Source: Raineyella antarctica
GTDB lineage: Bacteria; Actinomycetota; Actinomycetes; Propionibacteriales; Propionibacteriaceae
Reading direction: 5' to 3'
Length of the DNA: 64,000 nt
Assembly (NCBI RefSeq): GCF_900092135.1
Contig: NZ_FMYF01000009.1
Span: forward strand, 62,001-126,000
Shown: positions 54,455-62,561 of the stretch, piece after piece
How positions within the stretch are numbered: position 1 is the first letter of the stretch
How the letters are laid out: each line of letters begins with the position of its first letter
Notes under the pieces: generated by a model
Seen by the model: only the letters and a program-made list of their open reading frames with translations
Told to the model about the DNA's origin: nothing
The model's database searches: none
Position numbers and translations under genes: made by a program

Positions 54455-54475
54455 TGCCTCAGCCGGCCACCGCGC

Positions 54476-56077
54476 TCAGGTGACGGCCCCCACGTGCCAG
54501 GGCACGAACTCGTTGTCGCCGTACCCAAGCTCCTCGCTCTTGGTGGGTGTTCCTGAGGCCACGTCGAGGATCCGGTGGTAGATGTCCAGCCCGACCGACT
54601 CGATCGAGCGGCCCTGCTCGACGATGGAGCCGCAGTCCAGGTCCATGTCGTCGCCCATTCGCCGGAACAGGTCGCTGGTGGTCGACAGCTTCAGCGTCGG
54701 AGCCGGGCGGGTGCCGATGGCCGATCCACGACCGGTGGTGAAGCACACCATTGTGCAGCCCCCGGCGATCAGCCCGGTCACCGATACCGGGTCGTAGCCG
54801 GGGGTGTCCATGAAGGAGAAGCCCCGGGCCGAGATCGGCTCCGCGTAGCGATGGACCGCCATGAGCGGCGCGTGTCCGCCCTTGGCGACCGATCCGAGCG
54901 ACTTCTCCAGGATGGTGGTGATGCCTCCGGCCTTGTTGCCCGGCGACGGGTTGTTGTCCATGGATCCGCCGCCGTCCGCGGCCGTGTACTCCTCCCACCA
55001 CCCGATGACGTCGAGCAGGTCCCTCGCCACGGCAGGGCTGGCCGCTCGGCGGACCAGCAGGTCCTCGGCGCCGTAGATCTCCGGGGTCTCGGCCAGCACG
55101 GTACGACCACCCTGGGCGACGATCAGATCCGAGGCGTGGCCGAGCGCGGGGTTGGCGGTCACCGCGGACCAGGCGTCGGAGCCGCCGCAGTTCAGTCCCA
55201 CCACCAGCTCGGACACCGGTACCTCGACCCGGGTGACGTCGGTGACCGTGGGAGCCATCTCCCGGACGGCCTCCAGCCCGCGAGCGATGGCGCGCTTGGT
55301 GCCGCCCTGCTCCTGCACGGTGAAGGAGACGACCGGGACCTCGGGACGGAAGGTGATGCCCTCGAGGAGGTGCTCCATCTGGTTCATCTGGCAGCCGAGC
55401 CCGATCATCACCACCCCACCGATGTTCGGGTGCTGGGCGTAGCCGGCGAGCGTACGCCGCAGCATCGCCAACCCCTGGCCCTGGGCCACGTGCCCGCAGC
55501 CCTGGTCGTGGGTCAGGGCCACCACGCCGTCGAGGCCCGGGAACTCGTCCAGCAGCCCGGAGGCCTCCGCCCGCGCCGCGATGGTCCGGCAGACCGTGGC
55601 CGAGCAGTTCACCGAGCTGAGCACGGCGATGAAGTTCCGGGTGCCCACTGATCCGTCGCTGCGCCGGATGCCCAGGAACGTACGCCGGTCGGGCAGTTCG
55701 AGCGGGCCCAGCGGCTCGCCTGCCGCATCGTCGGCAGAGCTCCCCTCGTGGGCGCTGAAGGCCAGGTTGTGGCTGTGGACGTGGTCGCCCGCCGTGATCG
55801 GCGCCGTGGCGACGCCGATCACGTGCGCGTACTTGCGTACGACCGACCCGACGGACACGTCGGCCAGGGCGACCTTGTGGCCCTGCGGGACGTCACCGGT
55901 GATGACCAGGATGCGGCCGTCCGGGGTGCTGATCCGTTTGCCGGCCGGGAGGTCACGCAGCGCGATGGCGACCGTGTCGTCGTGGTCGAGGACGTGCAGC
56001 GCGGCGGGGGAGTGCCCGGCTGCCGGGCTCAGCGGCTGCCCTGTTGCCGTGTTCATCGGTCCACCCGGGCTCTTCAT
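54476..56077 (-). CDS. uxaA: Altronate dehydratase
   Basis: A 533-residue protein of the UxaA family, dehydrating D-altronate to 2-keto-3-deoxygluconate with an iron cofactor. The N-terminal SAF-like domain (HDDTVAIALRDLPAGKRI...DVPQGHKVAL) is followed by the large domain with GSVGTRNFIAVLSSVNCSATV, THDQGCGH, GLGCQMNQ, LNCGGSDAWS and MDNNPSPGNKAGGITTILEKSLG. Starts in ATGA overlap with the KDG kinase stop. A 21-bp tandem duplication at the start creates two in-frame ATGs (56077 and 56056). UxaA yields the substrate for that kinase. Confidence 0.94.
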   Translation of the reverse strand: MKSPGGPMNTATGQPLSPAAGHSPAALHVLDHDDTVAIALRDLPAGKRISTPDGRILVITGDVPQGHKVALADVSVGSVVRKYAHVIGVATAPITAGDHVHSHNLAFSAHEGSSADDAAGEPLGPLELPDRRTFLGIRRSDGSVGTRNFIAVLSSVNCSATVCRTIAARAEASGLLDEFPGLDGVVALTHDQGCGHVAQGQGLAMLRRTLAGYAQHPNIGGVVMIGLGCQMNQMEHLLEGITFRPEVPVVSFTVQEQGGTKRAIARGLEAVREMAPTVTDVTRVEVPVSELVVGLNCGGSDAWSAVTANPALGHASDLIVAQGGRTVLAETPEIYGAEDLLVRRAASPAVARDLLDVIGWWEEYTAADGGGSMDNNPSPGNKAGGITTILEKSLGSVAKGGHAPLMAVHRYAEPISARGFSFMDTPGYDPVSVTGLIAGGCTMVCFTTGRGSAIGTRPAPTLKLSTTSDLFRRMGDDMDLDCGSIVEQGRSIESVGLDIYHRILDVASGTPTKSEELGYGDNEFVPWHVGAVT

Positions 56078-56093
56078 CGGTCCACCCGGGCGC
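56052..56093. repeat. 21-bp tandem duplication at the kdgK/uxaA junction
   Basis: TTCATCGGTCCACCCGGGCTC (56052-56072) is followed by the same sequence with two changes at its end (56073-56093). It spans the last codons of the KDG kinase gene and the first codons of uxaA, duplicating the GGACCGATGAA initiation region. The frame of uxaA is preserved because 21 is a multiple of three. Confidence 0.85.
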
Positions 56094-57180
56094 TGCCGCC
56101 CCCGGCCACCTTGACGACCTCGAGGAGCGTCGCCATCGAGGTGTCGCCCGGTGTCGTCATCGCCAGGGCACCGTGGGCGGCACCGTAGTCGACGGCGGTC
56201 TGCAGGCCGGCACCGCTGAGCAGGCCGTAGATCAGCCCGGAGGCGAAGGAGTCGCCACCGCCGACCCGGTCGAGGATCTCCAGGTCGTCGCGCTGGGTGG
56301 CCTGGACGAGACCGCTGTCCCGGCCCCAGGCGATCGCACCCCAGTCGTTCACCGTCGCCGACCGTACGCCACGCATGGTGGTGGCGATCACGCCGAAGTT
56401 CGGGTACTCCGCGGCGACCCGGTCGATCATCGCGGCGAAGTGGTCGACCTGGAGGTCGGTGAGGTCGGAGCTGGTCCCCTCGACCTCGAAGCCGAGCGCG
56501 GCGGTGAAGTCCTCCTCGTTGCCGATCATCACGTCGACGTACTGCGCCAGCTCGCGGTTGACCTCCTGGGCCCGGGCCTGTCCGCCGATGGACCTCCACA
56601 GGCTGGGGCGGTAGTTGAGGTCGTACGACACGACGGTGTCGTACCGGCGGGCGGCGACCAGGGCCGCCCGGGTCGTCTCGGCGGCCCGCTCCGAGAGCGC
56701 CGCGTAGATGCCGCCGGTGTGCAGCCAGCGCACGCCGAGGTCACCGAACAGGTGGTCCCAGTCGACGTCCTCGGGCGCGAGTCGGGAGATCGCGGTGTGC
56801 CCGCGGTCGGAGACGCCCACGGCGCCGCGGACCCCGAACCCGCGCTCGGTGAAGTTCAGCCCGTTGCGGACCCGTCGTCCGACGCTGTCGGACTCGACCC
56901 AGTGGATCAGGGAGGTGTCCACGCCCCCGGCCATCATCAGTTCCTCGACAAGGTGGCCGACCTCGTTGTCGACCAGGGACGTCACCGTTGCGGTGCGGAG
57001 CCCGAACACCTTGCGCAGGCCGCGGATCACGTTGTACTCCCCGCCGCCCTCCCAGGCGGTGAAGGAGCGGGCCGAGCGGATCCGTCCCTCGCCCGGGTCC
57101 AAGCGCAGCATCACCTCGCCGAGGGAGACGGCGTCGTAGCGACAGTCCGCTGCGGGGCGGATGGTCAGTTCCTGGTTCAT
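56074..57180 (-). CDS. kdgK: 2-keto-3-deoxygluconate kinase (PfkB family)
   Basis: A 368-residue PfkB-family sugar kinase making KDPG from KDG. The N-terminal YDAVSLGEVMLRLDPGEGRIRSARSFTAWEGGGEYNVIRGLRKVFG and the C-terminal catalytic ILDRVGGGDSFASGLIYGLLSG (catalytic Asp in GGGD) are typical, and WEGGGEYNV fits KDG kinases. GAGGAG lies 5-6 nt before the ATG. It is between uxaA and the kdgA remnant, matching the hexuronate pathway. Confidence 0.92.
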   Translation of the reverse strand: MNQELTIRPAADCRYDAVSLGEVMLRLDPGEGRIRSARSFTAWEGGGEYNVIRGLRKVFGLRTATVTSLVDNEVGHLVEELMMAGGVDTSLIHWVESDSVGRRVRNGLNFTERGFGVRGAVGVSDRGHTAISRLAPEDVDWDHLFGDLGVRWLHTGGIYAALSERAAETTRAALVAARRYDTVVSYDLNYRPSLWRSIGGQARAQEVNRELAQYVDVMIGNEEDFTAALGFEVEGTSSDLTDLQVDHFAAMIDRVAAEYPNFGVIATTMRGVRSATVNDWGAIAWGRDSGLVQATQRDDLEILDRVGGGDSFASGLIYGLLSGAGLQTAVDYGAAHGALAMTTPGDTSMATLLEVVKVAGGGSARVDR

Positions 57181-57190
57181 GGTGTCCTCC

Positions 57191-57622
57191 TCAGACGGTG
57201 GCGCAGGCGGCATCGACCGCGCTGCGGGTGAGTTCGGCGATGCCGGCGAAGTCGCCGGCGGCGATGGCTGCGGGCGGCACCATCCACGAGCCGCCGACGG
57301 CGGGGACGCAGGCCAGTGCCAGGTAGTCGGCCAGGTTGTCCGGGCCGACCCCGCCGGTCGGGACGAACGCAAGTGTCCCGAACGGGGCCGACAGCGCCTT
57401 GATCGCTGCGGGGCCGCCGTACACGCCGGCCGGGAAGAACTTCGCCGTGGTCAGGCCCAGGGAGAGCGCGAGCATGATCTCCGTCGGGGTGGCGGCGCCC
57501 GGCAGGATGTCGAGGCCGAGCCTGCGGGCACGGTCGACGATGGCGGCGTCCAGTCCCGGGCTGACGATGAACGTGGCGCCGGCCTCGGCCGCCTGCTCCA
57601 CCTGCTCTCGCAGCGTACGGAC
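57191..57622 (-). pseudogene. kdgA: KDPG/KHG aldolase, 5'-truncated remnant
   Basis: The minus strand encodes the C-terminal two thirds of a 2-keto-3-deoxy-6-phosphogluconate aldolase: VRTLREQVEQAAEAGATFIVSPGLDAAIVD, ILPGAATPTEIMLALSLGL, TTAKFFPAGVYGGPAAIKALSAPFG with the Schiff-base Lys, and FVPTGGVGPDNLADYLAL. About 65-70 N-terminal residues, including the catalytic Glu region, are missing. Similarity stops at VRT, where a LacI gene begins on the other strand. There is no start codon near the break. It would have cleaved KDPG to pyruvate and glyceraldehyde-3-phosphate. Confidence 0.85.
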
Positions 57623-58297
57623 GCCATCATCCTGTGCTCGAGCCGGATGTCCCCGGACGAGCTGGAGCGGGTCCGGACGCTGTGCCCGGTCGTGCTGGTG
57701 AACCGTACGCACCCGGCGCTGCCGGCCGTGACCTTCGACTCCCGCGAGGGCGTCCAGGAGGCGGCGTCCCACCTGCGCGCCCTGGGTCACCGGCGCGTGG
57801 CGTACGTCGCCGGCCCCGAGCACAGCTTCAGCAACCGGGACCGGGAGTCCGCCCTCGCGGAGGAGTTCGCCGCGCAGGGTCTGGAGGTGGTCCTGGTCGG
57901 CCACTACGAGCCGTCCTTCGACGGCGGCCGCCGGGCCGCCGATGACGTGCTGGTCGCCGGCGTCACCGCGGTGATGGTCTACAACGACGTGATGGCGCTG
58001 GGCCTGGTCGGACGGTTGCTGGCGTACGGCGTCTCGATCCCGCAGGACCTCAGCGTGATCGGCTGGGACGACATCGAGTTCTCCGAGATGTTCACGCCCG
58101 CCCTGACCACTGTCCACATGCCTCGGGAGGAGGCCGGTCGAGCCGCGGTCGAGTTCCTGCTCGCCCGGCTCGCCGGCGCCCAGGCCGAGGCGCCGCGCCT
58201 CGACACCCACCTGGTCTTCCGCCGGACCACCGCACGCCCGCCCGCGGCGCCCGCGTCGACGACGGCACCCCTACCGCTGGGCGTCCCGCTCAGCTGA
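57617..58297 (+). pseudogene. LacI-family regulator, 5'-truncated remnant
   Basis: From TDAIILCSSRMSPDELERV onward the plus strand encodes the ligand-binding domain of a LacI/GalR regulator: FDSREGVQEAASHLRALGHRRVAYVAG, AVMVYNDVMALGLVGRLLAYGVSIPQDLSVIGWDDIEFSEMFTPALTTVHMPREEAG. The DNA-binding helix-turn-helix and the first part of the core (about 120 residues) are absent. The same frame continues upstream but only as antisense of kdgA. Without a DNA-binding domain it cannot repress. It probably once controlled the uronate genes. Confidence 0.85.
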
Positions 58298-58340
58298 CAT
58301 CCCGGTCCGCGTCGGCCGCGCCGGAGGACGACCACACCCA

Positions 58341-58466
58341 CACGAGTTCCACCATGCCCGCGGCTTCCACCGCGCCCGCGAGTTCCGTCATGCCCGCGAG
58401 TTCCGCCAGACCCACGAGTTCCGTCATGCCCACCCGTCCCACCACACCCACGAGTTCCAGAATCGA
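58341..58466. repeat. 18-bp degenerate tandem repeat, seven units
   Basis: Seven consecutive 18-bp units, best consensus CGCGAGTTCCGTCATGCC, fill the 126 bp ending 7 bp before the reductase ATG. Units at 58341, 58359, 58377, 58395, 58413, 58431 and 58449. Because 18 is a multiple of three the frame stays open (SSVMPA-type repeats), which could mislead start calling. It replaces most of the expected promoter region of the downstream gene. Confidence 0.9.
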
Positions 58467-58473
58467 GATCACC

Positions 58474-59922
58474 ATGGATCGACTCGGCAGAGCCGCCCTG
58501 TCAACCCTGGCCGCCCGCGAGGGCGCCACCCTCCCACCCTCGGGATGGTCGAGCCAGGACATCGGCATCGTCCACTTCGGCATCGGGGCCTTCCACCGGG
58601 CCCACCAGGCCGTCTTCACCCAGGACGCGTACGCGGCCACCGGTGACGACCGATGGGGGATCTGCGGGGTGACCCAGCGCTCGGACGCGGTGAAACGCCA
58701 GCTCGCCCCCCAGGACGGCCTCTACGGCGTGCTGGAGCGGGCCGTCGGGCACACCGGCGTCAAGGTCGTCGGCAGCGTACGCGAGGTGCTCTTCCCCGCC
58801 GAGGAGCTGGATGCGGTGCTGGCCAGGATCGCCGCCCCCTCGACCCGGATCGTCACCCTCACCGTGACCGAGAAGGGCTACCGCCGCGACGCCGATGGTC
58901 GCCTCGACGTCGCCGACCCGATCGTCGCCGCAGACCTGGCCGGTGGCCGGCCGGCCAGCGCGGTCGGGCGCCTGGTCCGCGGCCTGCAGGCCCGCGCGGA
59001 GGGGTGCGACCTGCCGCTCACCGTCGTCTGCTGCGACAACCTGACAGACAACGGGACCGTTCTGCGCCGGCTTGTGCTCGACTTCTGCGACGCCATGCCC
59101 CAAGGGGGCGACCTGCGGGACTGGATCGAGTCCCACGTCACCTTCCCGTGCACCATGGTCGACCGGATCGTTCCGGCGACCACCCCCGATGACCGCGAGC
59201 TCGGCCGGCAGGTCCTCGGACTGGGCGACGAGGGACTGGTCACCGCTGAGCTGTTCAAGCAGTGGGTGATCGAGGACAGGTTCAGCGGCGAGCGGCCGGC
59301 GTGGGAACTCGCCGGCGCGCAGTTCACCCAGGACGTCGCCCCGTACGAGGCGATGAAGCTGCGGATCCTCAACGGCACCCACTCGACCCTGGCCTATCTC
59401 GGCGCGCTGCGCGGCCATCGGACGATCGCTGAGTCGGTCACGGACCCTGAGCTGGTGGGGATTGCCCGCGCGCTGATCGCCGACGACGTGATCCCGGTGC
59501 TCAAGCGCCCCGACGGGGAGGACCTGGAGGCGTACGGTGCCTCGGTGCTGGAGCGGTTCGCGAACCCTGCCCTCGCACACCGCACGACCCAGATCGCCAT
59601 GGACGGCACCCAGAAAGTGCCCCTGCGGCTGCTCGGGACCGTCCGCGACAACCTCGCCCTCGGGCGACAGCCCCACGCCGCGCTGCTCGGTGTCGCGGCC
59701 TGGATGGCCTACCTCGCGTCCGCTGAGGGTGCCGGCGGTCTGGCCCTCCCGATCGACGACCCGCTCGCGGACCGGCTGGAGTCCGAGGTCCGGGGCTGTT
59801 CGGACCCCGCCAGGGTCGTCGACAGGCTGCTCGACGTGCACGAGGTGTTCGGTGACGACCTGCCCGGGAACGACGCGGTGCGCGGCGAGCTCGTCGAGGA
59901 CGTGGCGCGGTTGCTGCGCTGA
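58474..59922 (+). CDS. Mannitol dehydrogenase family protein, probable fructuronate/tagaturonate reductase
   Basis: A 482-residue long-chain (MDR/UxuB-UxaB) dehydrogenase. The N-terminal IGIVHFGIGAFHRAHQAVFTQD binds NAD; the middle has CCDNLTDNG and FPCTMVDRIVPATT; the catalytic Lys/Asn region is EAMKLRILNGTHSTLAYLGAL and the end TTQIAMDGTQKVPLRLLG. Length and motifs fit fructuronate reductase or mannitol 2-dehydrogenase. The neighbouring uxaA suggests production of altronate or mannonate from a keto-uronate. The start follows the tandem repeat; only a weak GAG-type ribosome site is seen. Confidence 0.9.
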   Translation: MDRLGRAALSTLAAREGATLPPSGWSSQDIGIVHFGIGAFHRAHQAVFTQDAYAATGDDRWGICGVTQRSDAVKRQLAPQDGLYGVLERAVGHTGVKVVGSVREVLFPAEELDAVLARIAAPSTRIVTLTVTEKGYRRDADGRLDVADPIVAADLAGGRPASAVGRLVRGLQARAEGCDLPLTVVCCDNLTDNGTVLRRLVLDFCDAMPQGGDLRDWIESHVTFPCTMVDRIVPATTPDDRELGRQVLGLGDEGLVTAELFKQWVIEDRFSGERPAWELAGAQFTQDVAPYEAMKLRILNGTHSTLAYLGALRGHRTIAESVTDPELVGIARALIADDVIPVLKRPDGEDLEAYGASVLERFANPALAHRTTQIAMDGTQKVPLRLLGTVRDNLALGRQPHAALLGVAAWMAYLASAEGAGGLALPIDDPLADRLESEVRGCSDPARVVDRLLDVHEVFGDDLPGNDAVRGELVEDVARLLR

Positions 59923-59979
59923 TCGGGCGGCGCGCTCGGTCCTTGATCGCGCGTCTTGGGGCGCCCTCGGGTCTTGATT

Positions 59980-60052
59980 GCCCGTCATGGGAGCGCCCTC
60001 GGTTCTTGATCACCCGTTGTCTGGCACGGAGGATCAAGAACCGAGGGTCCCT
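59980..60052. repeat. 73-bp palindromic repeat element, copy 2, with degenerate upstream units
   Basis: Matches copy 1. Arms are 16 bp and perfect: CCCTCGGTTCTTGATC (59996-60011) and GATCAAGAACCGAGGG (60032-60047), loop 20 nt. Two further degenerate left-arm units (gcgctcggtccttgatc..., gcgccctcgggtcttgat...) precede it at 59931-59990 in tandem, about 30 bp each. Lies between the reductase and the DUF1653 gene, so with copy 1 it brackets the uronate locus. Confidence 0.85.
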
Positions 60053-60122
60053 GTCCGGGCCCGACGGATCCGCTGCGCAGCCCCGGGTGGACGTATGGAC
60101 CCGGACGGGCCAGTCTGGGGCG

Positions 60123-60572
60123 GTGGACAGTGCAACGGTGAGGATCCGGTACCGCGACAAGGACGGGCAGGTCGGCTGGCACCGCCTCCGGGTCACGGGT
60201 GCCCGGGACGACGCGGGCACCTGGTTGATCGTCGCCGAGGAGCCCGGCACGCGGGGCCCCCTGGAACTCGCCCTGGCGGACGTCCTCGGCTGGCAGAGTG
60301 CGCTGGAGGTGGCGGCCGCCGCCGATCGACTCTCCTCCGACCGATCTTCCGCGGACGCTCCGGTCCCTGGGGTGTACCGGCACTACAAGGGCAGCTTCTA
60401 CTGGCTGCTCGAGGTGGCCACGCACTCCGAGACCCGCGAGCTGATGGCCGTCTACCGCTGCCTGTACGGGGACTTCTCGACCTGGGTGCGCCCCTGGGCG
60501 ATGTTCAACGAGACGGTGCTGGTCGACGGGATCGAGGTGCCCCGGTTCGCGTACGTGGCTCCGCTGTCCTGA
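60123..60572 (+). CDS. DUF1653 domain protein
   Basis: A 149-residue protein. The C-terminal half is a DUF1653 domain: PGVYRHYKGSFYWLLEVATHSETRELMAVYRCLYGDFSTWVRPWAMFNETVLVDGIEVPRFAYV. The N-terminal half (VRIRYRDKDGQVGWHRLRVTGARDDAGTWLIVAEE) resembles no family I can name. Start at GTG 60123; a CAGTCT hexamer just upstream suggests a leaderless start. It is probably cytoplasmic and its role is unknown. Confidence 0.8.
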   Translation: MDSATVRIRYRDKDGQVGWHRLRVTGARDDAGTWLIVAEEPGTRGPLELALADVLGWQSALEVAAAADRLSSDRSSADAPVPGVYRHYKGSFYWLLEVATHSETRELMAVYRCLYGDFSTWVRPWAMFNETVLVDGIEVPRFAYVAPLS

Positions 60573-60584
60573 GGCGCCCCGGGC

Positions 60585-62471
60585 TCACAACTCGCTGCCC
60601 CGGGCGCTCAGCCGCAACCGGCGAAGCAGCGAACTCTTCTTGTCCTGGTGGCCCTCCATCCGGGTCAGGATCGCGTCCAGGAAGCGGATCGCCGTCGGGA
60701 TGTGCGGTCCCTTGTTGAGCATCACGCACTCGGCGCGCCCCGACATCGCCGCATCGGTCACCTCGGCCCGGGCCGGCGTGCCCGTCTTGGCCAGGTCCTC
60801 GAGCACCTGCGTGGCCCACACGACCGGCACATGCGAGGCCTCGCAGATCCACATGATCTCCTCCTGGATCTCGCCCATCCGTGCGTAGCCGCCCTCGACC
60901 GCCAGGTCGCCCCGGGCGATCATCACGCCCAGGTGCGGGGACGCCATGCCGGCCAGCAGGATGTCGGGCAGGTTGCGGAAGCCGGTCATCGTCTCGAGCT
61001 TGACGATGACCGGGAAGTCCGGCCGGCCGAGCCGGTCCAGCTCATCGCGCAGGTCCGCCACGTCGGCGGCCGTACGGACGAACGACAGGTCGACGGCGTC
61101 CGCGTGCGCCACGACGAACGGCAGCACCGCGCGGTCCTCCTCGGTCAGCGCCGCCAGGTCCAGGTCGGTGTCGGGCAGGTTGATGCCCTTCTCCGCCCCG
61201 AGCCAGGCGCCCTGCGCGGCGATCGAGGTGACCTCGATCTCGAGCGCCACGTCGTCGGTGGCGATGATCCGGCCGCCGATCTTCCCATCGTCCAGCCAGA
61301 CGCGGTCGCCGACGGCGGTGTCCCGGAACGCCTCCGGCAGCGTGCAACCGATGGTCGGCGGTGTCGCCGAAGGATCGGCCGGCGTGAGGTCGGCGACCAG
61401 CCTGAGGTGGTCGCCCGGGTGGATCCGCAGCCGCTGCACCGTCGCCGGCAGGTCGGCCACGGTCGTACGGTCGTCGGCCACCTGGAGCGCCAGGCCAGGG
61501 ACGAAGTAGGCGGTATCGGTGAGCACGCACTCCACCCGGGAACCATGGGTGCCGCGGACCGTCAGGGTCCGGTGCGACCCCCGCGAGTCCACGAATTCGA
61601 CCACGTCGCCGACGGCACGCCTGGCAAGCCAGGCGCGATCGGTGACCGGCAGGGGGCCGGCTGGGAGCGATTCGGTCCCGGGGGCCGAGTGGCGCGGCTC
61701 GCTCGGATCATCCGCCACGCTCGGGGCTGTCGTGTCGCCCGGGGCTGTCGGCTCGCCCGGGGCCCCGGCGACCAGGACGACCTCGGCCGGCACAGTCGTA
61801 CGCCCCAGCGCGTCGCGTTGCGGCTTGAACTTGACCACCTTCGGTCCCGGTGCGATCGGTCCGGTGCGCAGCTTCGGGCCGGCCAGGTCGACGACGACCA
61901 CCAGGCGCCGGCCCGTCCGCGCCTCGGCGGCCCGTACGTGCCCGACCATCGCCGCCCAGGCCTGCGGTCCGTCGTGGGCGGAGTTGATCCGGAAGACCGA
62001 GGCCCCGGCCCCGGCGAACTCCGCGACGATGCCGGCGTCGGTGGCGCCCTCCGGCGGGAGGGTGACCATGATCCGTGCGGTCCGGTGCGGGGGACGGGGG
62101 CCGAACAGGAGCTCGGCATTCGTCTCCAGCTGGGCCGGGCCCTCGTCGAAGCTGACCATCGGCGGGTCGAACCGGGGCTCGGGGAGGCCGGCGAGCGCGT
62201 TGGCTGCCCGGCAGACGCCCTGGAGGGTGGCCTCGACGTGGGCCTCGGCGCGGCCGAGGGAGGACAGGCCGTGGTGGGCCAGGTCGGACTGGAGGTCGCG
62301 GAGGTCGGAGGACCTCAACGCGAGGTAGTCGAGCAGGTTGTCGGCGCTGGCGACGTTGCGGGGGTGGACCTGCTGGAGCGCGATGGCCTCGTCCGTGCTG
62401 GTGCTGACGATGCTGTCGCGCAGGGATTCGAGGCGGTCGGCGAGGTCGGAGATCGACGGGGGAGGAGGCAT
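60585..62471 (-). CDS. pyk: Pyruvate kinase-like protein (long N-terminus, no C-terminal allosteric domain)
   Basis: A 628-residue protein. After a ~115-residue helical N-terminal extension comes the barrel: MVTLPPEGATDAGIVAEFAGAGASVFRINSAHDGPQAW, VDLAGPKLRTG, VWLDDGKIGGRI, LPFVVAHADAVDLSFVRTAADV, VIVKLETMTGFRNL, GVMIARGDLAVEGGYARMGEIQEEIMW and TDAAMSGRAECVMLNKGPHI. These correspond to pyruvate kinase catalytic motifs, with some substitutions. The B-domain holds a low-complexity insertion (GAPGEPTAPGDTTAP). The C-terminal domain of classical PykF/PykA is absent. It likely makes ATP and pyruvate from PEP; activity is not certain. Confidence 0.88.
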   Translation of the reverse strand: MPPPPSISDLADRLESLRDSIVSTSTDEAIALQQVHPRNVASADNLLDYLALRSSDLRDLQSDLAHHGLSSLGRAEAHVEATLQGVCRAANALAGLPEPRFDPPMVSFDEGPAQLETNAELLFGPRPPHRTARIMVTLPPEGATDAGIVAEFAGAGASVFRINSAHDGPQAWAAMVGHVRAAEARTGRRLVVVVDLAGPKLRTGPIAPGPKVVKFKPQRDALGRTTVPAEVVLVAGAPGEPTAPGDTTAPSVADDPSEPRHSAPGTESLPAGPLPVTDRAWLARRAVGDVVEFVDSRGSHRTLTVRGTHGSRVECVLTDTAYFVPGLALQVADDRTTVADLPATVQRLRIHPGDHLRLVADLTPADPSATPPTIGCTLPEAFRDTAVGDRVWLDDGKIGGRIIATDDVALEIEVTSIAAQGAWLGAEKGINLPDTDLDLAALTEEDRAVLPFVVAHADAVDLSFVRTAADVADLRDELDRLGRPDFPVIVKLETMTGFRNLPDILLAGMASPHLGVMIARGDLAVEGGYARMGEIQEEIMWICEASHVPVVWATQVLEDLAKTGTPARAEVTDAAMSGRAECVMLNKGPHIPTAIRFLDAILTRMEGHQDKKSSLLRRLRLSARGSEL

Positions 62472-62561
62472 GGCCCCAGTCTAGGAAGGCACGGCCGCCG
62501 CGGTCCGCAGACGGGGACTGTGATGCCTGCCCCATCCGCGGTGGTCGGCCGCGGCCGGCCC

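Noticed and set aside
57161-57616. N-terminal part of the long frame that ends in the LacI domain
   Set aside because: It is the antisense of the KDPG aldolase remnant and has no helix-turn-helix, so it is not a true N-terminus.
58354-58473. Upstream start for the mannitol-dehydrogenase-type reductase
   Set aside because: It would translate the 18-bp tandem repeat as SSVMPA-like sequence; the family begins at MDRLGRAAL.
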